This document shows positions 37,406-46,594 of a DNA stretch of 64,000 bases, piece after piece (within the stretch, counting starts at the first letter, position 1; each line of letters starts with the position of its first letter). The stretch covers positions 186,001 to 250,000 of the forward strand of contig NZ_CP161805.1 in the NCBI RefSeq assembly GCF_040801785.1, given 5' to 3'. Both the position numbers and the translations under genes were made by a program. The notes under the pieces are model-generated. The model worked only from the letters and a program-made list of their open reading frames with translations, was not told where the DNA came from and searched no databases. The DNA comes from Sulfitobacter sp. LCG007 (GTDB lineage Bacteria > Pseudomonadota > Alphaproteobacteria > Rhodobacterales > Rhodobacteraceae).

Positions 37406-38280
37406 CGCACGGACCCGGTGTCGAGCGCGCGGTAAAGCCAGAGCAGCGCGCTCTGGGCCGACGCGTCGGTGAGGTGCAGTCCGTATTGCCAGCCTGTCAC
37501 GGCGCAGAGATGTTCGAGTTCGGCCTTCCGTTCGGCGAGACGCTCGAGATAGCGCCCGCGAAGATCGTTGGCCTTGAGCGTCTCGTGACGGATCGTCCCG
37601 CCCACGCTTTCGAAGATCGTTCGCCCCCGAAACGGAAATGCCGTCTCGGACGGGTCAAGCACCTGCAGCACGACGCCGCGCACGCCGCGGTCCGCCGCCT
37701 TGGTCAGGGCAAGGCGGACCTCGTCGATCGCGCCGAGGAAATCCGACATGAACACGGCGCGCGCGGAGGGGATCATCGCCCGATGCTCCGGCGGTTGGTA
37801 GTCGGCGTCCGCATCGCGCGACAGAAGTTCGGCAAGCCTCATGATCTGGGTATTGCCCCGGCGCGGCGGCAGGCTGGTGCCGGTCAGTCCGACCCGCTCT
37901 CCGCCGCGCACCAGCAGAATCGCGCAAGCCAGACCCAGCAGACGCGCGCGGTCGATCTTTTGCGGCAGCCTCGGGTCCGAGGCAAAGCGCATCGAGGCGC
38001 CCTGGTCGATCCAGAGCATCACCGACTGGGCGATCTGCCACTCCCGTTCGCGCACGAACTGCTGGTCGCCCCTCGCAGAACGCCGGTGGTCGATCATCCG
38101 CCGGCTGTCGCCAAGCTGCGCGGGGCGGTATTGCCAGAAATCGTCACCCAGCCCCGCGCGTCTTCGCCCATGATCGCCCAGCAGCACGGCACCGGCCAGA
38201 CGTTCGGCGCGCGCGAGCAGCGGCGGGAGCCGGGAGGCCTCGGTTTCGGCTGAACTGCGAAGGGTTTCCGGTTCGATCAC
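37402..38280 (-). CDS. DUF58 domain protein
   Basis: A 292-residue protein with the DUF58 signature region GLGDDFWQYRPAQLGDSRRM (here in the form of DFWQYRPAQ and DHRRSARGDQQFVREREW at 45-85). A vWA-like core with MLWIDQGASMRF and VFMSDFLGA follows. DUF58 proteins form a module with MoxR ATPases. The gene overlaps both neighbours by ATGA. A cytoplasmic or membrane-peripheral location is likely; no signal peptide is seen. Confidence 0.9.
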   Translation of the reverse strand: MIEPETLRSSAETEASRLPPLLARAERLAGAVLLGDHGRRRAGLGDDFWQYRPAQLGDSRRMIDHRRSARGDQQFVREREWQIAQSVMLWIDQGASMRFASDPRLPQKIDRARLLGLACAILLVRGGERVGLTGTSLPPRRGNTQIMRLAELLSRDADADYQPPEHRAMIPSARAVFMSDFLGAIDEVRLALTKAADRGVRGVVLQVLDPSETAFPFRGRTIFESVGGTIRHETLKANDLRGRYLERLAERKAELEHLCAVTGWQYGLHLTDASAQSALLWLYRALDTGSVR

Positions 38281-39284
38281 GCGGCGGCCTTGGGCCCGGC
38301 GAGGCCGTCGGCAACCGTCGCGATGAGATCGCGCAGGCTGTCGCCCCGCGCGCGCGCCGCGAAGTTCAGCGCCATGCGGTGGCTGAGAACCGGCAGCGCC
38401 ATGTCGAGCACGTCTTCCGCCGAGGGCGCGAGACGTCCCTGCAGCAGCGCCCGGGCGCGCACCGTCATCATCAGCGCCTGGGCTGCGCGCGGTCCCGGTC
38501 CCCAGGCCACGGTATCGCGCACGCGCTGGGTCACGCCCGCCTCCTCGGGGCGGAAGGCGCGGACGAGGTCCAGGATCATCTCCACCACGCTTTCGCCCAC
38601 GGGCATCCGCCGCAGAAGGCGCTGGGCCTCGAGCAGCTGGCCGGCCGAGAATACCTCGACCGATTTCTCCTCGGTCTCGCCGGTGGTCGCCAGAAGGATG
38701 TCGCGCTCGGTGTCACGGTCGGGAAAGGCGACGTCGATCTGCACGAGGAAGCGATCGAGCTGCGCCTCGGGCAGCGGATAGGTGCCTTCCTGTTCGATCG
38801 GGTTCTGGGTGGCCAGGACGTGGAAGGGCATGCCGAGCGGTCGGTCCGCGCCGGCGACCGTGACGGTCTTTTCCTGCATGGCCTGCAGCAGCGCGGATTG
38901 CGTACGCGGCGAGGCGCGGTTGATCTCGTCCGCCATCAGGAGCTGGCAGAAGACCGGACCCTGGATGAACCGGAAGGCGCGCGCGCCGTCCGCACCGGTC
39001 TCGAGCACTTCCGAGCCCAGGATGTCGGCGGGCATCAGGTCCGGGGTGAACTGGATCCGGTTGCCGTGCAGACCCATCACCGTCGACAGCGTCTCGACGA
39101 GGCGGGTCTTGCCGAGGCCGGGAAGACCGATCAGCAGCGCATGCCCACCGCACAGAAGCGCCGCCAGCGTCAGATCCACGACGCGCTCCTGACCGATGAA
39201 CCGCCGGGTGATCGAGGCCCTCGCCTCGGCCAGCCGGTCACCCAGCGTCTCGATCTGTGCGACCATGTCCTCGGCTTCGCTCAT
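38277..39284 (-). CDS. MoxR-family AAA+ ATPase
   Basis: A 335-residue AAA+ protein: Walker A IGLPGLGKT (about 54-62), Walker B LLMADEINRASPRTQSALLQ, sensor-1 LATQNPIEQEGTYPLPEAQL, and a C-terminal lid with GPGPRAAQALMMTVRARALL. MoxR ATPases act as chaperones for vWA-domain partners, which here are the downstream DUF58 and membrane genes. The ATG at 39284 is preceded by CAGGAG. First gene of the four-gene operon, divergent from DUF1285. Confidence 0.95.
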   Translation of the reverse strand: MSEAEDMVAQIETLGDRLAEARASITRRFIGQERVVDLTLAALLCGGHALLIGLPGLGKTRLVETLSTVMGLHGNRIQFTPDLMPADILGSEVLETGADGARAFRFIQGPVFCQLLMADEINRASPRTQSALLQAMQEKTVTVAGADRPLGMPFHVLATQNPIEQEGTYPLPEAQLDRFLVQIDVAFPDRDTERDILLATTGETEEKSVEVFSAGQLLEAQRLLRRMPVGESVVEMILDLVRAFRPEEAGVTQRVRDTVAWGPGPRAAQALMMTVRARALLQGRLAPSAEDVLDMALPVLSHRMALNFAARARGDSLRDLIATVADGLAGPKAAA

Positions 39285-39338
39285 GACAACGGGCTCCTGA
39301 GAGTTATATTCGGGATGACTGTATCGCGGCGCGGGGAA

Positions 39339-39929
39339 ATGGCAAAAGCAATGAACGGACAAAACTCCGTGACACCCTCGGCAGAAAGCCTTGCCGCATC
39401 CTTAACTGCCGCAAAAGCGCGCGGGTTGCCGCCTGTCCATCTCTGGGATCCGCCTTTCTGCGGCGACATGGACATGCGGATCGCGCGCGACGGCACCTGG
39501 TTCTACCTCGGGACTCCCATCGGCAGGCCCGCGCTGGTGAAACTCTTCTCATCGATTCTCAAGAAGGAGGATGACCGCTACTTCCTCGTGACGCCCGTCG
39601 AGAAGGTGGGAATAACGGTGGAGGACGCCCCCTTCGTCGCGGTCGACTTCGAGGTCGCGGGGGCGGATGAGGCGCAGGTGCTGTCCTTCCAGACCCAGGT
39701 CGGCGACGTTGCGGTCGCGGGCCCGGACAATCCGATCCGCGTGGAACGCGACCGGGAAACCGGCGAGCCTTCGCCTTACGTTCACGTGCGCGCCGGGCTC
39801 GAGGCGCTGATCGACCGCAAGAGCTTCTACCGTCTGGTCGAGCTTGGCAGGCACCGCGACGGCTGGTTCGGCCTGTGGTCGGGCGGAAAGTTCTTCGAGA
39901 TGATCCGCTCGGACGAATTGCCGGCCTGA
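39339..39929 (+). CDS. DUF1285 family protein
   Basis: A 196-residue protein with the DUF1285 core GLPPVHLWDPPFCGDMDMRI, then ARDGTWFYLGTPIGRPALVK, and VEKVGITVEDAPFVAVDFEV. The fold of this family is a beta-barrel-like pair; function is unknown. Start uncertain: ATG at 39315, 39339 and 39351 are all in frame; the middle one was chosen because of the GGGGAA just upstream. Seven bases separate its stop from the convergent transporter. Confidence 0.85.
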   Translation: MAKAMNGQNSVTPSAESLAASLTAAKARGLPPVHLWDPPFCGDMDMRIARDGTWFYLGTPIGRPALVKLFSSILKKEDDRYFLVTPVEKVGITVEDAPFVAVDFEVAGADEAQVLSFQTQVGDVAVAGPDNPIRVERDRETGEPSPYVHVRAGLEALIDRKSFYRLVELGRHRDGWFGLWSGGKFFEMIRSDELPA

Positions 39930-39936
39930 GGCGCGG

Positions 39937-40887
39937 CTAGGCGCCTGCGACGGGCCGCGTTCGCGATGGCCGGGCCGGAAGCTGCGAGAGCAGGACGCCC
40001 AGGGCCACGAGCGCGGCACCGGCGGCCTTGGACCAGTTCCAGTCCCCGCCCATCGCCAGCAGGATCAGCATGACGTAAAACGGGGCGACGTTGATGTGAA
40101 AGCTCGTCAGGGCGACCCCGATGCGCCCGACCGACGCGTTGAACATCACCTGCGAGAGCGCCAGCGCGGCCACGGCGTAGATCGACAGCAAGCCGACCTG
40201 ATGCCAGGTCAGCGGTTCCGCCGGAACCACTGCGATGCCAGCAAGATGGAAGCCCGTCACCAGGGGAACGGCGAAGACACAGGCGCCCGCAAGCGTGACG
40301 GTCGAACGTCCGAGCGGCGACAGGTCGGGAAAGTCGCGCACCGCGGCGTTGCTGCCCCAGGCGAACAGGATGCCTGAACCCAGCGCCATCAGGACACCCA
40401 GTCCAAGATCCGCCGATACGTCGGCCCCAGTCGCGACAAGCCCGCCGATCACGGATGCGGCGAGCCCCTGCATGAACCGGCGCGTCATGCGCCGCTGTCG
40501 GGAAAGCACCTCGATCACCGTGGCCGAGATCGGCGTGGTCGAGGCGATCAGCGCGACCGTCACGGGATCGGTGTACCATTGGGCGACGAGCAGGAGGTAT
40601 GTCCCGAGCCCGAAGCTCGCGAAGCCGATCCAGAGCCCCCGGCGCCATGCCGCGCCGAGGACACGCGCGGGGCCCTCGATGATGAACCAGGCGGCGAGCA
40701 TCGCTCCCACGGCGAGGAGGAGGCGCATCATGATCAGCCATTCGGGACGCCATATGGTCAGAAGCAGATCGGCCGCCGGGAAACCGGCGGACCAGAGCAG
40801 GATGGACCCGACCGCCAGCGCGTTGCCCGACAACACCTGGCCCCCGCCGACGAGACCGGGAAGGGGATCGGTACCGGGATGTGCCAT
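39937..40887 (-). CDS. EamA/DMT-family transporter
   Basis: A 316-residue transporter with ten helices in two EamA repeats (about 20-150 and 165-305). Typical blocks are GNALAVGSILLWSAGFPAAD, VALIASTTPISATVIEVLSR (end of repeat one) and LTSFHINVAPFYVMLILLAM (repeat two). Unlike the DMT protein at 14.4-15.3 kb it has an extended N terminus with a Pro/Gly stretch. The substrate is unknown. Divergent from hyi with a 207-bp spacer in which I see only short inverted repeats. Confidence 0.88.
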   Translation of the reverse strand: MAHPGTDPLPGLVGGGQVLSGNALAVGSILLWSAGFPAADLLLTIWRPEWLIMMRLLLAVGAMLAAWFIIEGPARVLGAAWRRGLWIGFASFGLGTYLLLVAQWYTDPVTVALIASTTPISATVIEVLSRQRRMTRRFMQGLAASVIGGLVATGADVSADLGLGVLMALGSGILFAWGSNAAVRDFPDLSPLGRSTVTLAGACVFAVPLVTGFHLAGIAVVPAEPLTWHQVGLLSIYAVAALALSQVMFNASVGRIGVALTSFHINVAPFYVMLILLAMGGDWNWSKAAGAALVALGVLLSQLPARPSRTRPVAGA

Positions 40888-41094
40888 TTTCGTCGCGAGA
40901 CCGTTGTGAAATCCGCATGCCGCCCGTGGGCATGTCCGGCGCGATCATCGGTGCGACAGGTCCCCCCCGTCTGTCACGTTTGCGGCCATCCTTGCGGCCG
41001 CATGATGTCGGATTCGGACCACGCGGGTGATGGGTGACAAATGCTCAGTTGGCTCGGGGCCGAGCCGCGGATATGCAGCTTGCTCAGAAGATAG

Positions 41095-41859
41095 ATGCTC
41101 AAATTTGCCGCGAACCTCAGCCACCTGTGGGTGGAGTTGCCCTATCTCGACCGTTTCGAAGCCGCCGCCGCCGCCGGATTCGAAGGGGTCGAAGTGCTGT
41201 TACCCTATGACCTCGCCGCGAAAGAGACGAACCGTGCGCTGATTTCCAATGGCCTCGAGATGGTGTTGATCAACGCGCCACCGCCGAATTACACCGGCGG
41301 CGAACGGGGATTTGCCGCGGTGCCGGAACTCTCCGGGCGCTTCCGGCACGACTTCGGAAGGGCGTTGCGCTACACTGCGGCACTGCGCGTGCGCTACCTG
41401 CACGTCATGGCCGGCGTGGCGGAAGGCAGCGAGGCGCGCGAGACACTTCTCGAGAACCTGCGCTGGGCGCTGGGCGAGCTGCCCGAGGGGCTCACGCTTA
41501 CGCTCGAACCGCTCAGCGAGCGGACGCTGCCGGGATACTTCCTGAACGACTTCGGGCTCGCGGCGGAAATTCTCGACGAGCTTGGCTCGGACCGGGTCGG
41601 GCTGCAATTCGACAGCTACCACGCGCAATCGATCCACGGCGACGCGGTCGACGTGTTCAGGACCTACAGCCGCCTGATCCGTCACATCCAGATCGGCGAT
41701 GCGCCCGGGAGATGCGTTCCGGGCCAGGGCTCGGTCGATTTCGCGGGACTGTTCGACGCGATCCGCGCAAGCGGCTATAGCGGCTGGGTCAGTGCCGCCT
41801 ACACGCCTTCCGCAGAAACCGGGAGCAGCCTCGGCTGGCTCGCGGCGGCGAGGGGCTGA
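41095..41859 (+). CDS. hyi: Hydroxypyruvate isomerase family protein
   Basis: A 254-residue TIM-barrel of the xylose-isomerase-like superfamily. It starts MLKFAANLSHLWVELPYLDR, followed by GFEGVEVLLPYD, LTLEPLSERTLPGYFLN (metal Glu) and LQFDSYHAQSIHGD (metal Asp, His), then HIQIGDAPGRCVPGQGSVDF. These match Hyi, which interconverts hydroxypyruvate and tartronate semialdehyde. The C terminus reads GWVSAAYTPSAET where the Hyi family usually has GEY, so the last metal ligand (Glu) appears to be Ala; activity may be altered. Confidence 0.85.
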   Translation: MLKFAANLSHLWVELPYLDRFEAAAAAGFEGVEVLLPYDLAAKETNRALISNGLEMVLINAPPPNYTGGERGFAAVPELSGRFRHDFGRALRYTAALRVRYLHVMAGVAEGSEARETLLENLRWALGELPEGLTLTLEPLSERTLPGYFLNDFGLAAEILDELGSDRVGLQFDSYHAQSIHGDAVDVFRTYSRLIRHIQIGDAPGRCVPGQGSVDFAGLFDAIRASGYSGWVSAAYTPSAETGSSLGWLAAARG

Positions 41860-41864
41860 GCGGG

Positions 41865-42116
41865 ATGGCCTCACGCTTGCGCTTCCTCCAGGTCCTGCCC
41901 GCGTCTTTCGCGCCGGTGGCTTTCGGTTTCGTGCTCAGCGGCCTGATGTCGTTCATCGTCTCGGGCATCGCCACGTTTCGGGCCACGGGGCCCGTCGAAG
42001 GCTTTGGCGGCCTCTGGATCGCGGCATGGCTGCCCAGCTGGGCGGTCGCCTTCCCCACGGTTCTCGTCGTCGCGCCTGTCGCACGCGGCGTGGTCGGCTG
42101 GTTCGTCCGCGAGTAG
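41865..42116 (+). CDS. DUF2798 family small membrane protein
   Basis: An 83-residue protein with two membrane helices: PVAFGFVLSGLMSFIVSGIA and WAVAFPTVLVVAPVARGVVG. The motif of the DUF2798 family (small two-helix proteins of unknown role) is recognisable. It starts 6 bp after hyi, and its TAG stop is part of a hairpin shared with the polA stop. Confidence 0.8.
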   Translation: MASRLRFLQVLPASFAPVAFGFVLSGLMSFIVSGIATFRATGPVEGFGGLWIAAWLPSWAVAFPTVLVVAPVARGVVGWFVRE

Positions 42117-42141
42117 CGCGCCAGCGAGGGGGCGGGCGCTA
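42114..42141. terminator. Hairpin shared by the DUF2798 and polA 3' ends
   Basis: TAGCGC at 42114 pairs with GCGCTA at 42136-42141. The stem includes the TAG of DUF2798 and, on the other strand, the TAG of polA, with additional C-G pairs inside. There is no T run on either side, so it is at best a hairpin-type bidirectional terminator. Confidence 0.4.
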
Positions 42142-44943
42142 GTGCGCCTCGGCCCAGTTCGCGCCTTTGCCCGCGTCCACGGTCAGATCGACGTCGAGTT
42201 TCACCACCGGGTCCGCCGCGCCTTCCATCACCCCGCGCGCGACGTCCGCCAGATCGTCCGCGGCCCCCTCGTCGACCTCGAACAGAAGTTCGTCATGCAC
42301 CTGCAGCAGCATCTTGGCCGGCAGACCCTGGATCGCTGCCGGCATCCGGATCATCGCGCGCCGGATGATGTCGGCCGCGGTGCCCTGGATCGGTGCGTTG
42401 ATCGCCGCGCGCTGCGCGAAGCCGGCATGCGGACCGCGCGCGTTGATTTCCGGTGTATGGATGCGGCGTCCGAAGAGGGTCTGCACGAAAAGGTTCTCCT
42501 TGGCGAAGGCCTTCGTGCTGTCCATGTAGGCGCGGATTCCGGGGAAACGCTCGAAATAGCGGTCGATGAAGCCCTGCGCCTCGCCGCGCGGGATGCGCAG
42601 GTTGCGCGCCAGACCGAAGCCCGAGATGCCGTAGATGACCCCGAAGTTGATCGCCTTGGCCCGGCGCCGGATGTCCGGCGTCATCTCCTCGAGCGGCACA
42701 TCGAACATTTCGGAGGCCGTCAGCGCGTGGATGTCGAGCCCGTCGCGAAAAGCCTGCTTGAGTTCGGGGATATCGGCGATATGCGCAAGAATGCGCAGCT
42801 CGATCTGGGAATAGTCGAGCGAAACCAGCCGCTTGCCCGGCGCGGCCACGAAAGCTTCGCGGATGCGCCGGCCTTCCTCGGTGCGCACGGGGATGTTCTG
42901 CAGGTTCGGATCGGTCGAGGCCAACCGCCCGGTGCTCGCGCCCGCAATGGAGTAGGAGGTGTGGACCCGGCCCGTCTCGGGGTTGATGTGATCCTGCAGC
43001 GCGTCGGTATAGGTCGACTTCAGCTTCGAGACCTGGCGCCAGTCGAGAATCCGGCGCGGCAGCTCGTGCTCGGTTGCGAGGTCCTCAAGCACATCCGCGC
43101 CGGTCGAATAGGCCCCGGTCTTGCCCTTCTTGCCGCCTTCGAGGCTCATCTCGTCGAAGAGGATCTCGCCCAGCTGCTTCGGACTGCCGACATTGAAACG
43201 CCGGCCCGCGAGCTCGTAGATCTCGTCCTCGAGCCCCGCCATCTTCTGGCTGAAAGCGTTTGACATGCGGCTCAGCGTGTCGCGGTCTACCTGGATACCC
43301 GTGCGCTCCATCTGTGCGAGCACCGGGACCAGCGGGCGTTCCAGCGTCTCGTAGACGCGCGTGACCCTGGCCCGGTGAAGCTGCGGCTTGAAGCTTTGCC
43401 AGAGCCGCAGGGTGATGTCCGCATCCTCCGCCGCATAGGCCACGGCATCCGCGACGGGGACCCGGTCGAAGGTGATGGCGGACTTTCCGGATCCCAGCAG
43501 CGGCTTGATCGGGATCGGCACGTGACCCAGATAGCGTTCGCTCAGAACGTCCATGCCATGCCCGTGCAGGCCCGCATGCATCGCGTAGGACATCAGCATC
43601 GTGTCGTCGATGGGGGAGACGTCGATGCCCAGCCCGGCGAATATCTTGGCATCGTATTTCATGTTCTGGCCGATCTTGAGGATCGACGGATCCTCAAGCA
43701 TGGGCCTGAGCATGGCCAGCGCCTCGTCTGCGGGCATCTGCCCCTCGGCCAACTCGTCGGAGCCAAAAAGCCCGTCGCCCGCATTGGCCTTGTGCGCCAG
43801 CGGGATGTAACAGGCAACGCCCGGCGCGGTGGCCAGTGAGATGCCCACCAGCTCGGCCTTCATCTCGTCGAGCGAGGTGGTTTCGGTATCCACGGCCACG
43901 TAGCCGCATTCGTAGATGCGCGCGAGCCATGCCTCGAGCCCGGCGGCATCGCTGACCTTCTCGTAGGCCGCGGTGTCGAACGCGGGCTGCTCGATCTCCT
44001 CCGGTGCCTCATCGCTGACGGCGGGCGCTTCCTCGATGGCGGGTGCGTCGACGCCCAGTTCCTCGGCAACGCGCCGGGTCAGTGTGCGAAACTCCATCTC
44101 GGTCAGGAACTGCATCAGCACCGCCGGATCGGGGTCGCGCACCTCCAGGTCATCGAGCGTGAAATCGAGCGGCGTCTCGCAGTCGAGCATGACGAGCCTG
44201 CGGCTGAGCCGGATCTGATCGGCATGGGTCTGCAGGGTTTCACGGCGCTTGGGCTGCTTGATCTCGCCCGCGCGCTCGAGCAGCGCGTCGAGGTCGCCGT
44301 ATTCGTTGATCAAAAGCGCCGCGGTCTTGATCCCGATGCCGGGCGCGCCGGGCACGTTGTCGACCGAATCCCCGGCCAGCGCCTGAACGTCGACCACTCG
44401 GTCGGGATAGACGCCGAACTTGTCGAAGACGCCGTCGCGGTCGATGCGGACGTTCTTCATCGCGTCGTACATCTCGACCCCGTCGCCCACGAGCTGCATC
44501 AGGTCCTTGTCGGAGCTGATGATCGTGACCCGCCCGCCGGCCTCGCGGGCCTGGCAGGCCAGCGTGGCGATGATGTCGTCGGCCTCGTATCCCTCGAGTT
44601 CCTTGCAGGCGATGTTGAAGGCCTCTGTCGCGCGCCGGGTCAGCGGGATCTGCGGGCGCAGTTCCTCGGGCATGGCCTCGCGGTTGGCCTTGTAGAGATC
44701 GTACATCTCGTTTCGGAAGGTGTGGCTGCCCTTGTCGAAGATCACCGCCGCATGGGTCGGCGCATCGGGGCCCTTGGCGTCCTGGATCATCTTCCAGACC
44801 ATGTTGCAGAAACCCGATACCGCGCCGATGGGAACCCCGTCCGACTTCCGGGTGAGCGGCGGAAGGGCATGGAAGGCACGGAAGATGAACGCCGAGCCGT
44901 CGATCAGGTGCAGGTGGTGACCCTTGCCAAAGGTGTCGGACAT
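42139..44943 (-). CDS. polA: DNA polymerase I
   Basis: A 934-residue polymerase with all three domains. The 5' nuclease (about 1-290) has IDGSAFIFRAFHALPP and DDIIATLA. The proofreading exonuclease has VAVDTETTSLDEMK with intact Asp/Glu, NMKYDAKIF and YAAEDADITLRL. Polymerase motif A is SLDYSQIELRILAHI, B is RRAKAINFGVIYGISGFG and C is QVHDELLFEV. Intact Exo motifs mean proofreading should be active, unlike Taq. ATG 44943 is used; the upstream GTG has no better ribosome site. It converges with DUF2798 at its 3' end. Confidence 0.97.
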   Translation of the reverse strand: MSDTFGKGHHLHLIDGSAFIFRAFHALPPLTRKSDGVPIGAVSGFCNMVWKMIQDAKGPDAPTHAAVIFDKGSHTFRNEMYDLYKANREAMPEELRPQIPLTRRATEAFNIACKELEGYEADDIIATLACQAREAGGRVTIISSDKDLMQLVGDGVEMYDAMKNVRIDRDGVFDKFGVYPDRVVDVQALAGDSVDNVPGAPGIGIKTAALLINEYGDLDALLERAGEIKQPKRRETLQTHADQIRLSRRLVMLDCETPLDFTLDDLEVRDPDPAVLMQFLTEMEFRTLTRRVAEELGVDAPAIEEAPAVSDEAPEEIEQPAFDTAAYEKVSDAAGLEAWLARIYECGYVAVDTETTSLDEMKAELVGISLATAPGVACYIPLAHKANAGDGLFGSDELAEGQMPADEALAMLRPMLEDPSILKIGQNMKYDAKIFAGLGIDVSPIDDTMLMSYAMHAGLHGHGMDVLSERYLGHVPIPIKPLLGSGKSAITFDRVPVADAVAYAAEDADITLRLWQSFKPQLHRARVTRVYETLERPLVPVLAQMERTGIQVDRDTLSRMSNAFSQKMAGLEDEIYELAGRRFNVGSPKQLGEILFDEMSLEGGKKGKTGAYSTGADVLEDLATEHELPRRILDWRQVSKLKSTYTDALQDHINPETGRVHTSYSIAGASTGRLASTDPNLQNIPVRTEEGRRIREAFVAAPGKRLVSLDYSQIELRILAHIADIPELKQAFRDGLDIHALTASEMFDVPLEEMTPDIRRRAKAINFGVIYGISGFGLARNLRIPRGEAQGFIDRYFERFPGIRAYMDSTKAFAKENLFVQTLFGRRIHTPEINARGPHAGFAQRAAINAPIQGTAADIIRRAMIRMPAAIQGLPAKMLLQVHDELLFEVDEGAADDLADVARGVMEGAADPVVKLDVDLTVDAGKGANWAEAH

Positions 44944-45035
44944 CGGGGGCACTCCATTGCTAGGCAGACTCTCTTTTGCCACGCCCTGTCACGACCTGCC
45001 AGACAGGATGCGGGGCGGGTCATCTTCCAGATGGA

Positions 45036-45055
45036 CAAAAATCCCCGCGGGAGGC
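45036..45055 (-). repeat. GCCTCC(C/G)GCGGGGAT element, copy A
   Basis: On the - strand, GCCTCCCGCGGGGATTTTTG in the DUF2459-polA spacer. The CCCGCGGG hairpin followed by ATTTTT is terminator-like for the upstream DUF2459 gene. It resembles copy B at 46595-46614 in 18 of 20 positions. Confidence 0.6.
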
Positions 45056-45080
45056 TCTGACGCAGCGGCAGGAGCGGTCC

Positions 45081-45800
45081 TCAGCGTTCCTGATACAGCC
45101 AGTGCGACAAGCTCACCGACCCCGTAAGCGGCGTCCAGACCCCGAACCGCAGACCCGAAGCCCGGATCATTTCGCCCACCCAGGCATTGCAGGTGCGGCC
45201 CAGATGAAACCGCCCCTCGGCCGGATAGAAATAGTCGAAGGCATCGTAGCCCGGTACCGGTGGATCGGCGGGGGATTCAGGCGCGAGGCTGTCCGTGAGC
45301 GCCGCGAGGAACGCGTGGTATTCCGCGTCGCTCATCCACAGGGTGCGGGCGTCGAATGCGTCCGGCAAGCGACCGGCCAGCCCCACGCGCAGGAGCGACG
45401 CATCCCCCAGAACGCTGCGCCAGACGGCGCGGAACGTCACCTCGGCGTAGCTCGGCACCTCGCGGTAGAACGTCCGCCCGCCCCAACCGATCACCAGCCA
45501 TTCCGCTTCGGGGTGATCGAGCTGCAGGCCGCTGGATGCCAGCGGGGCAAAACGGGCACGTGTCGTGCCGTCGAGCGGGACGAGAAAGTCGTAGTGGATC
45601 GGCCCGTGGATCAGCAGGACCTCGTGCGCTCTGTCGAGCGGCGAGGCGGTGCCGCCGGAGGGTATTGCGGCCCCGACAAAGGCAGCGATGACATAGGCGC
45701 AGGGCAGCGCCAGCATGATCAGGAAAACGCGAAGGGTGGTCTTTTTCAGGCCCTGTCCTCGAAGTCCCTGTGGACGTACCTGCAGTCGCAATAACCGCAT
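45081..45800 (-). CDS. DUF2459 (TIGR02117 family) membrane-anchored protein
   Basis: A 239-residue protein with one N-terminal helix ([20 protein letters not shown] at about 25-44) and an exported part that includes [36 protein letters not shown] and [14 protein letters not shown]. These match the family known from urease-associated neighbourhoods and of unknown function; no urease genes are near. The ATG at 45800 lies inside the end of the CHCC gene and lacks a clear ribosome site, so translation may be coupled; a later start near Met29 is possible. Confidence 0.78.
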   Translation of the reverse strand: MRLLRLQVRPQGLRGQGLKKTTLRVFLIMLALPCAYVIAAFVGAAIPSGGTASPLDRAHEVLLIHGPIHYDFLVPLDGTTRARFAPLASSGLQLDHPEAEWLVIGWGGRTFYREVPSYAEVTFRAVWRSVLGDASLLRVGLAGRLPDAFDARTLWMSDAEYHAFLAALTDSLAPESPADPPVPGYDAFDYFYPAEGRFHLGRTCNAWVGEMIRASGLRFGVWTPLTGSVSLSHWLYQER

Positions 45801-45925
45801 TCGACGAAGCCGGTCTCATGGGGGATCTGGAGCCAGACGCGCGGATGGCCCAAACCGCCCCCGCCGCCGTCGCAGGCGATGCGGAAGCTCTCGACGATCT
45901 TGGTCTCGGGCGCGGGCAGGCTCAT
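45746..45925 (-). CDS. CHCC-type zinc-finger protein
   Basis: A 59-residue protein with the zinc-binding pattern [20 protein letters not shown] followed by [16 protein letters not shown]. The ligands fit the CHCC family related to the mitochondrial complex I subunit NDUFS6. Very common in alphaproteobacteria near unrelated genes. ATG 45925 gives the full domain. The gene overlaps the next by 55 bp. Confidence 0.9.
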   Translation of the reverse strand: MSLPAPETKIVESFRIACDGGGGGLGHPRVWLQIPHETGFVECGYCDCRYVHRDFEDRA

Positions 45926-46011
45926 CGGGCGGGTCCTCGGGTCATGCTGCGGAACGCGTTCCTTATGACGGGGAAGCCCGGCCCGGGCAAGCCTGCCGTC
46001 CCGCATGGCGT

Positions 46012-46476
46012 TCAGCCGGTAAAGATGCGCAGCAGATAGCAGTTGTTTCGCGCCGAACGCACATGGACCGAGGCAACGCCGTGATGGTCTAGGATGACCT
46101 GCGCCCGATCGGCGAGATCTTCGCGCGAAACGACGCCCCCGGTGCCGTAGACGATCCGCTCGTCCGGGCCGTAGCCTTTCAGCAGGTAGTCGGCGGAAGT
46201 GGTCAGGATCGCCGGCAGGTCGCTGCCTCCTCCGGCCTGGCAGGCATTCTCGCACAGAAAGATCGGACCGGTCTCGGCATAAGGTTGCAATGTGGGGAAG
46301 GGACAGTGCGACAGGATCAGCATGCCCGCGCCGGCGGGGATGTGTCGCAGGCAATGGCGGCAGGGATTTCCGGCGCCGTTCGAGACGCCGCGCTCGGGGG
46401 TGTTGCCGTAGGCGTCGGGTGCGCCGGCCTGGAGGGCACGGACCTGATGGGTCGGCAGGGCGATGTAGCGAAGCAT
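46012..46476 (-). CDS. DUF1203 family protein
   Basis: A 154-residue protein. The family block is [20 protein letters not shown] (about 41-60), then [18 protein letters not shown] and [11 protein letters not shown], ending [15 protein letters not shown]. Several Cys residues suggest metal or redox binding. Function unknown. ATG 46476 follows GAGGAG; the long open frame farther upstream is antisense to gpmI. It faces gpmI across a 229-bp divergent spacer. Confidence 0.88.
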   Translation of the reverse strand: MLRYIALPTHQVRALQAGAPDAYGNTPERGVSNGAGNPCRHCLRHIPAGAGMLILSHCPFPTLQPYAETGPIFLCENACQAGGGSDLPAILTTSADYLLKGYGPDERIVYGTGGVVSREDLADRAQVILDHHGVASVHVRSARNNCYLLRIFTG

Positions 46477-46594
46477 TTTGTTCTCCTCATTCGGATCACG
46501 CCTTGCTGGCAGGTCCGGCATCCGCGTGCGATCCGGATCCTGCGCATTCAGGTGGCCTGCGCCCTGCCAGCTGGCGGCGGACAGCAGGATTCTT

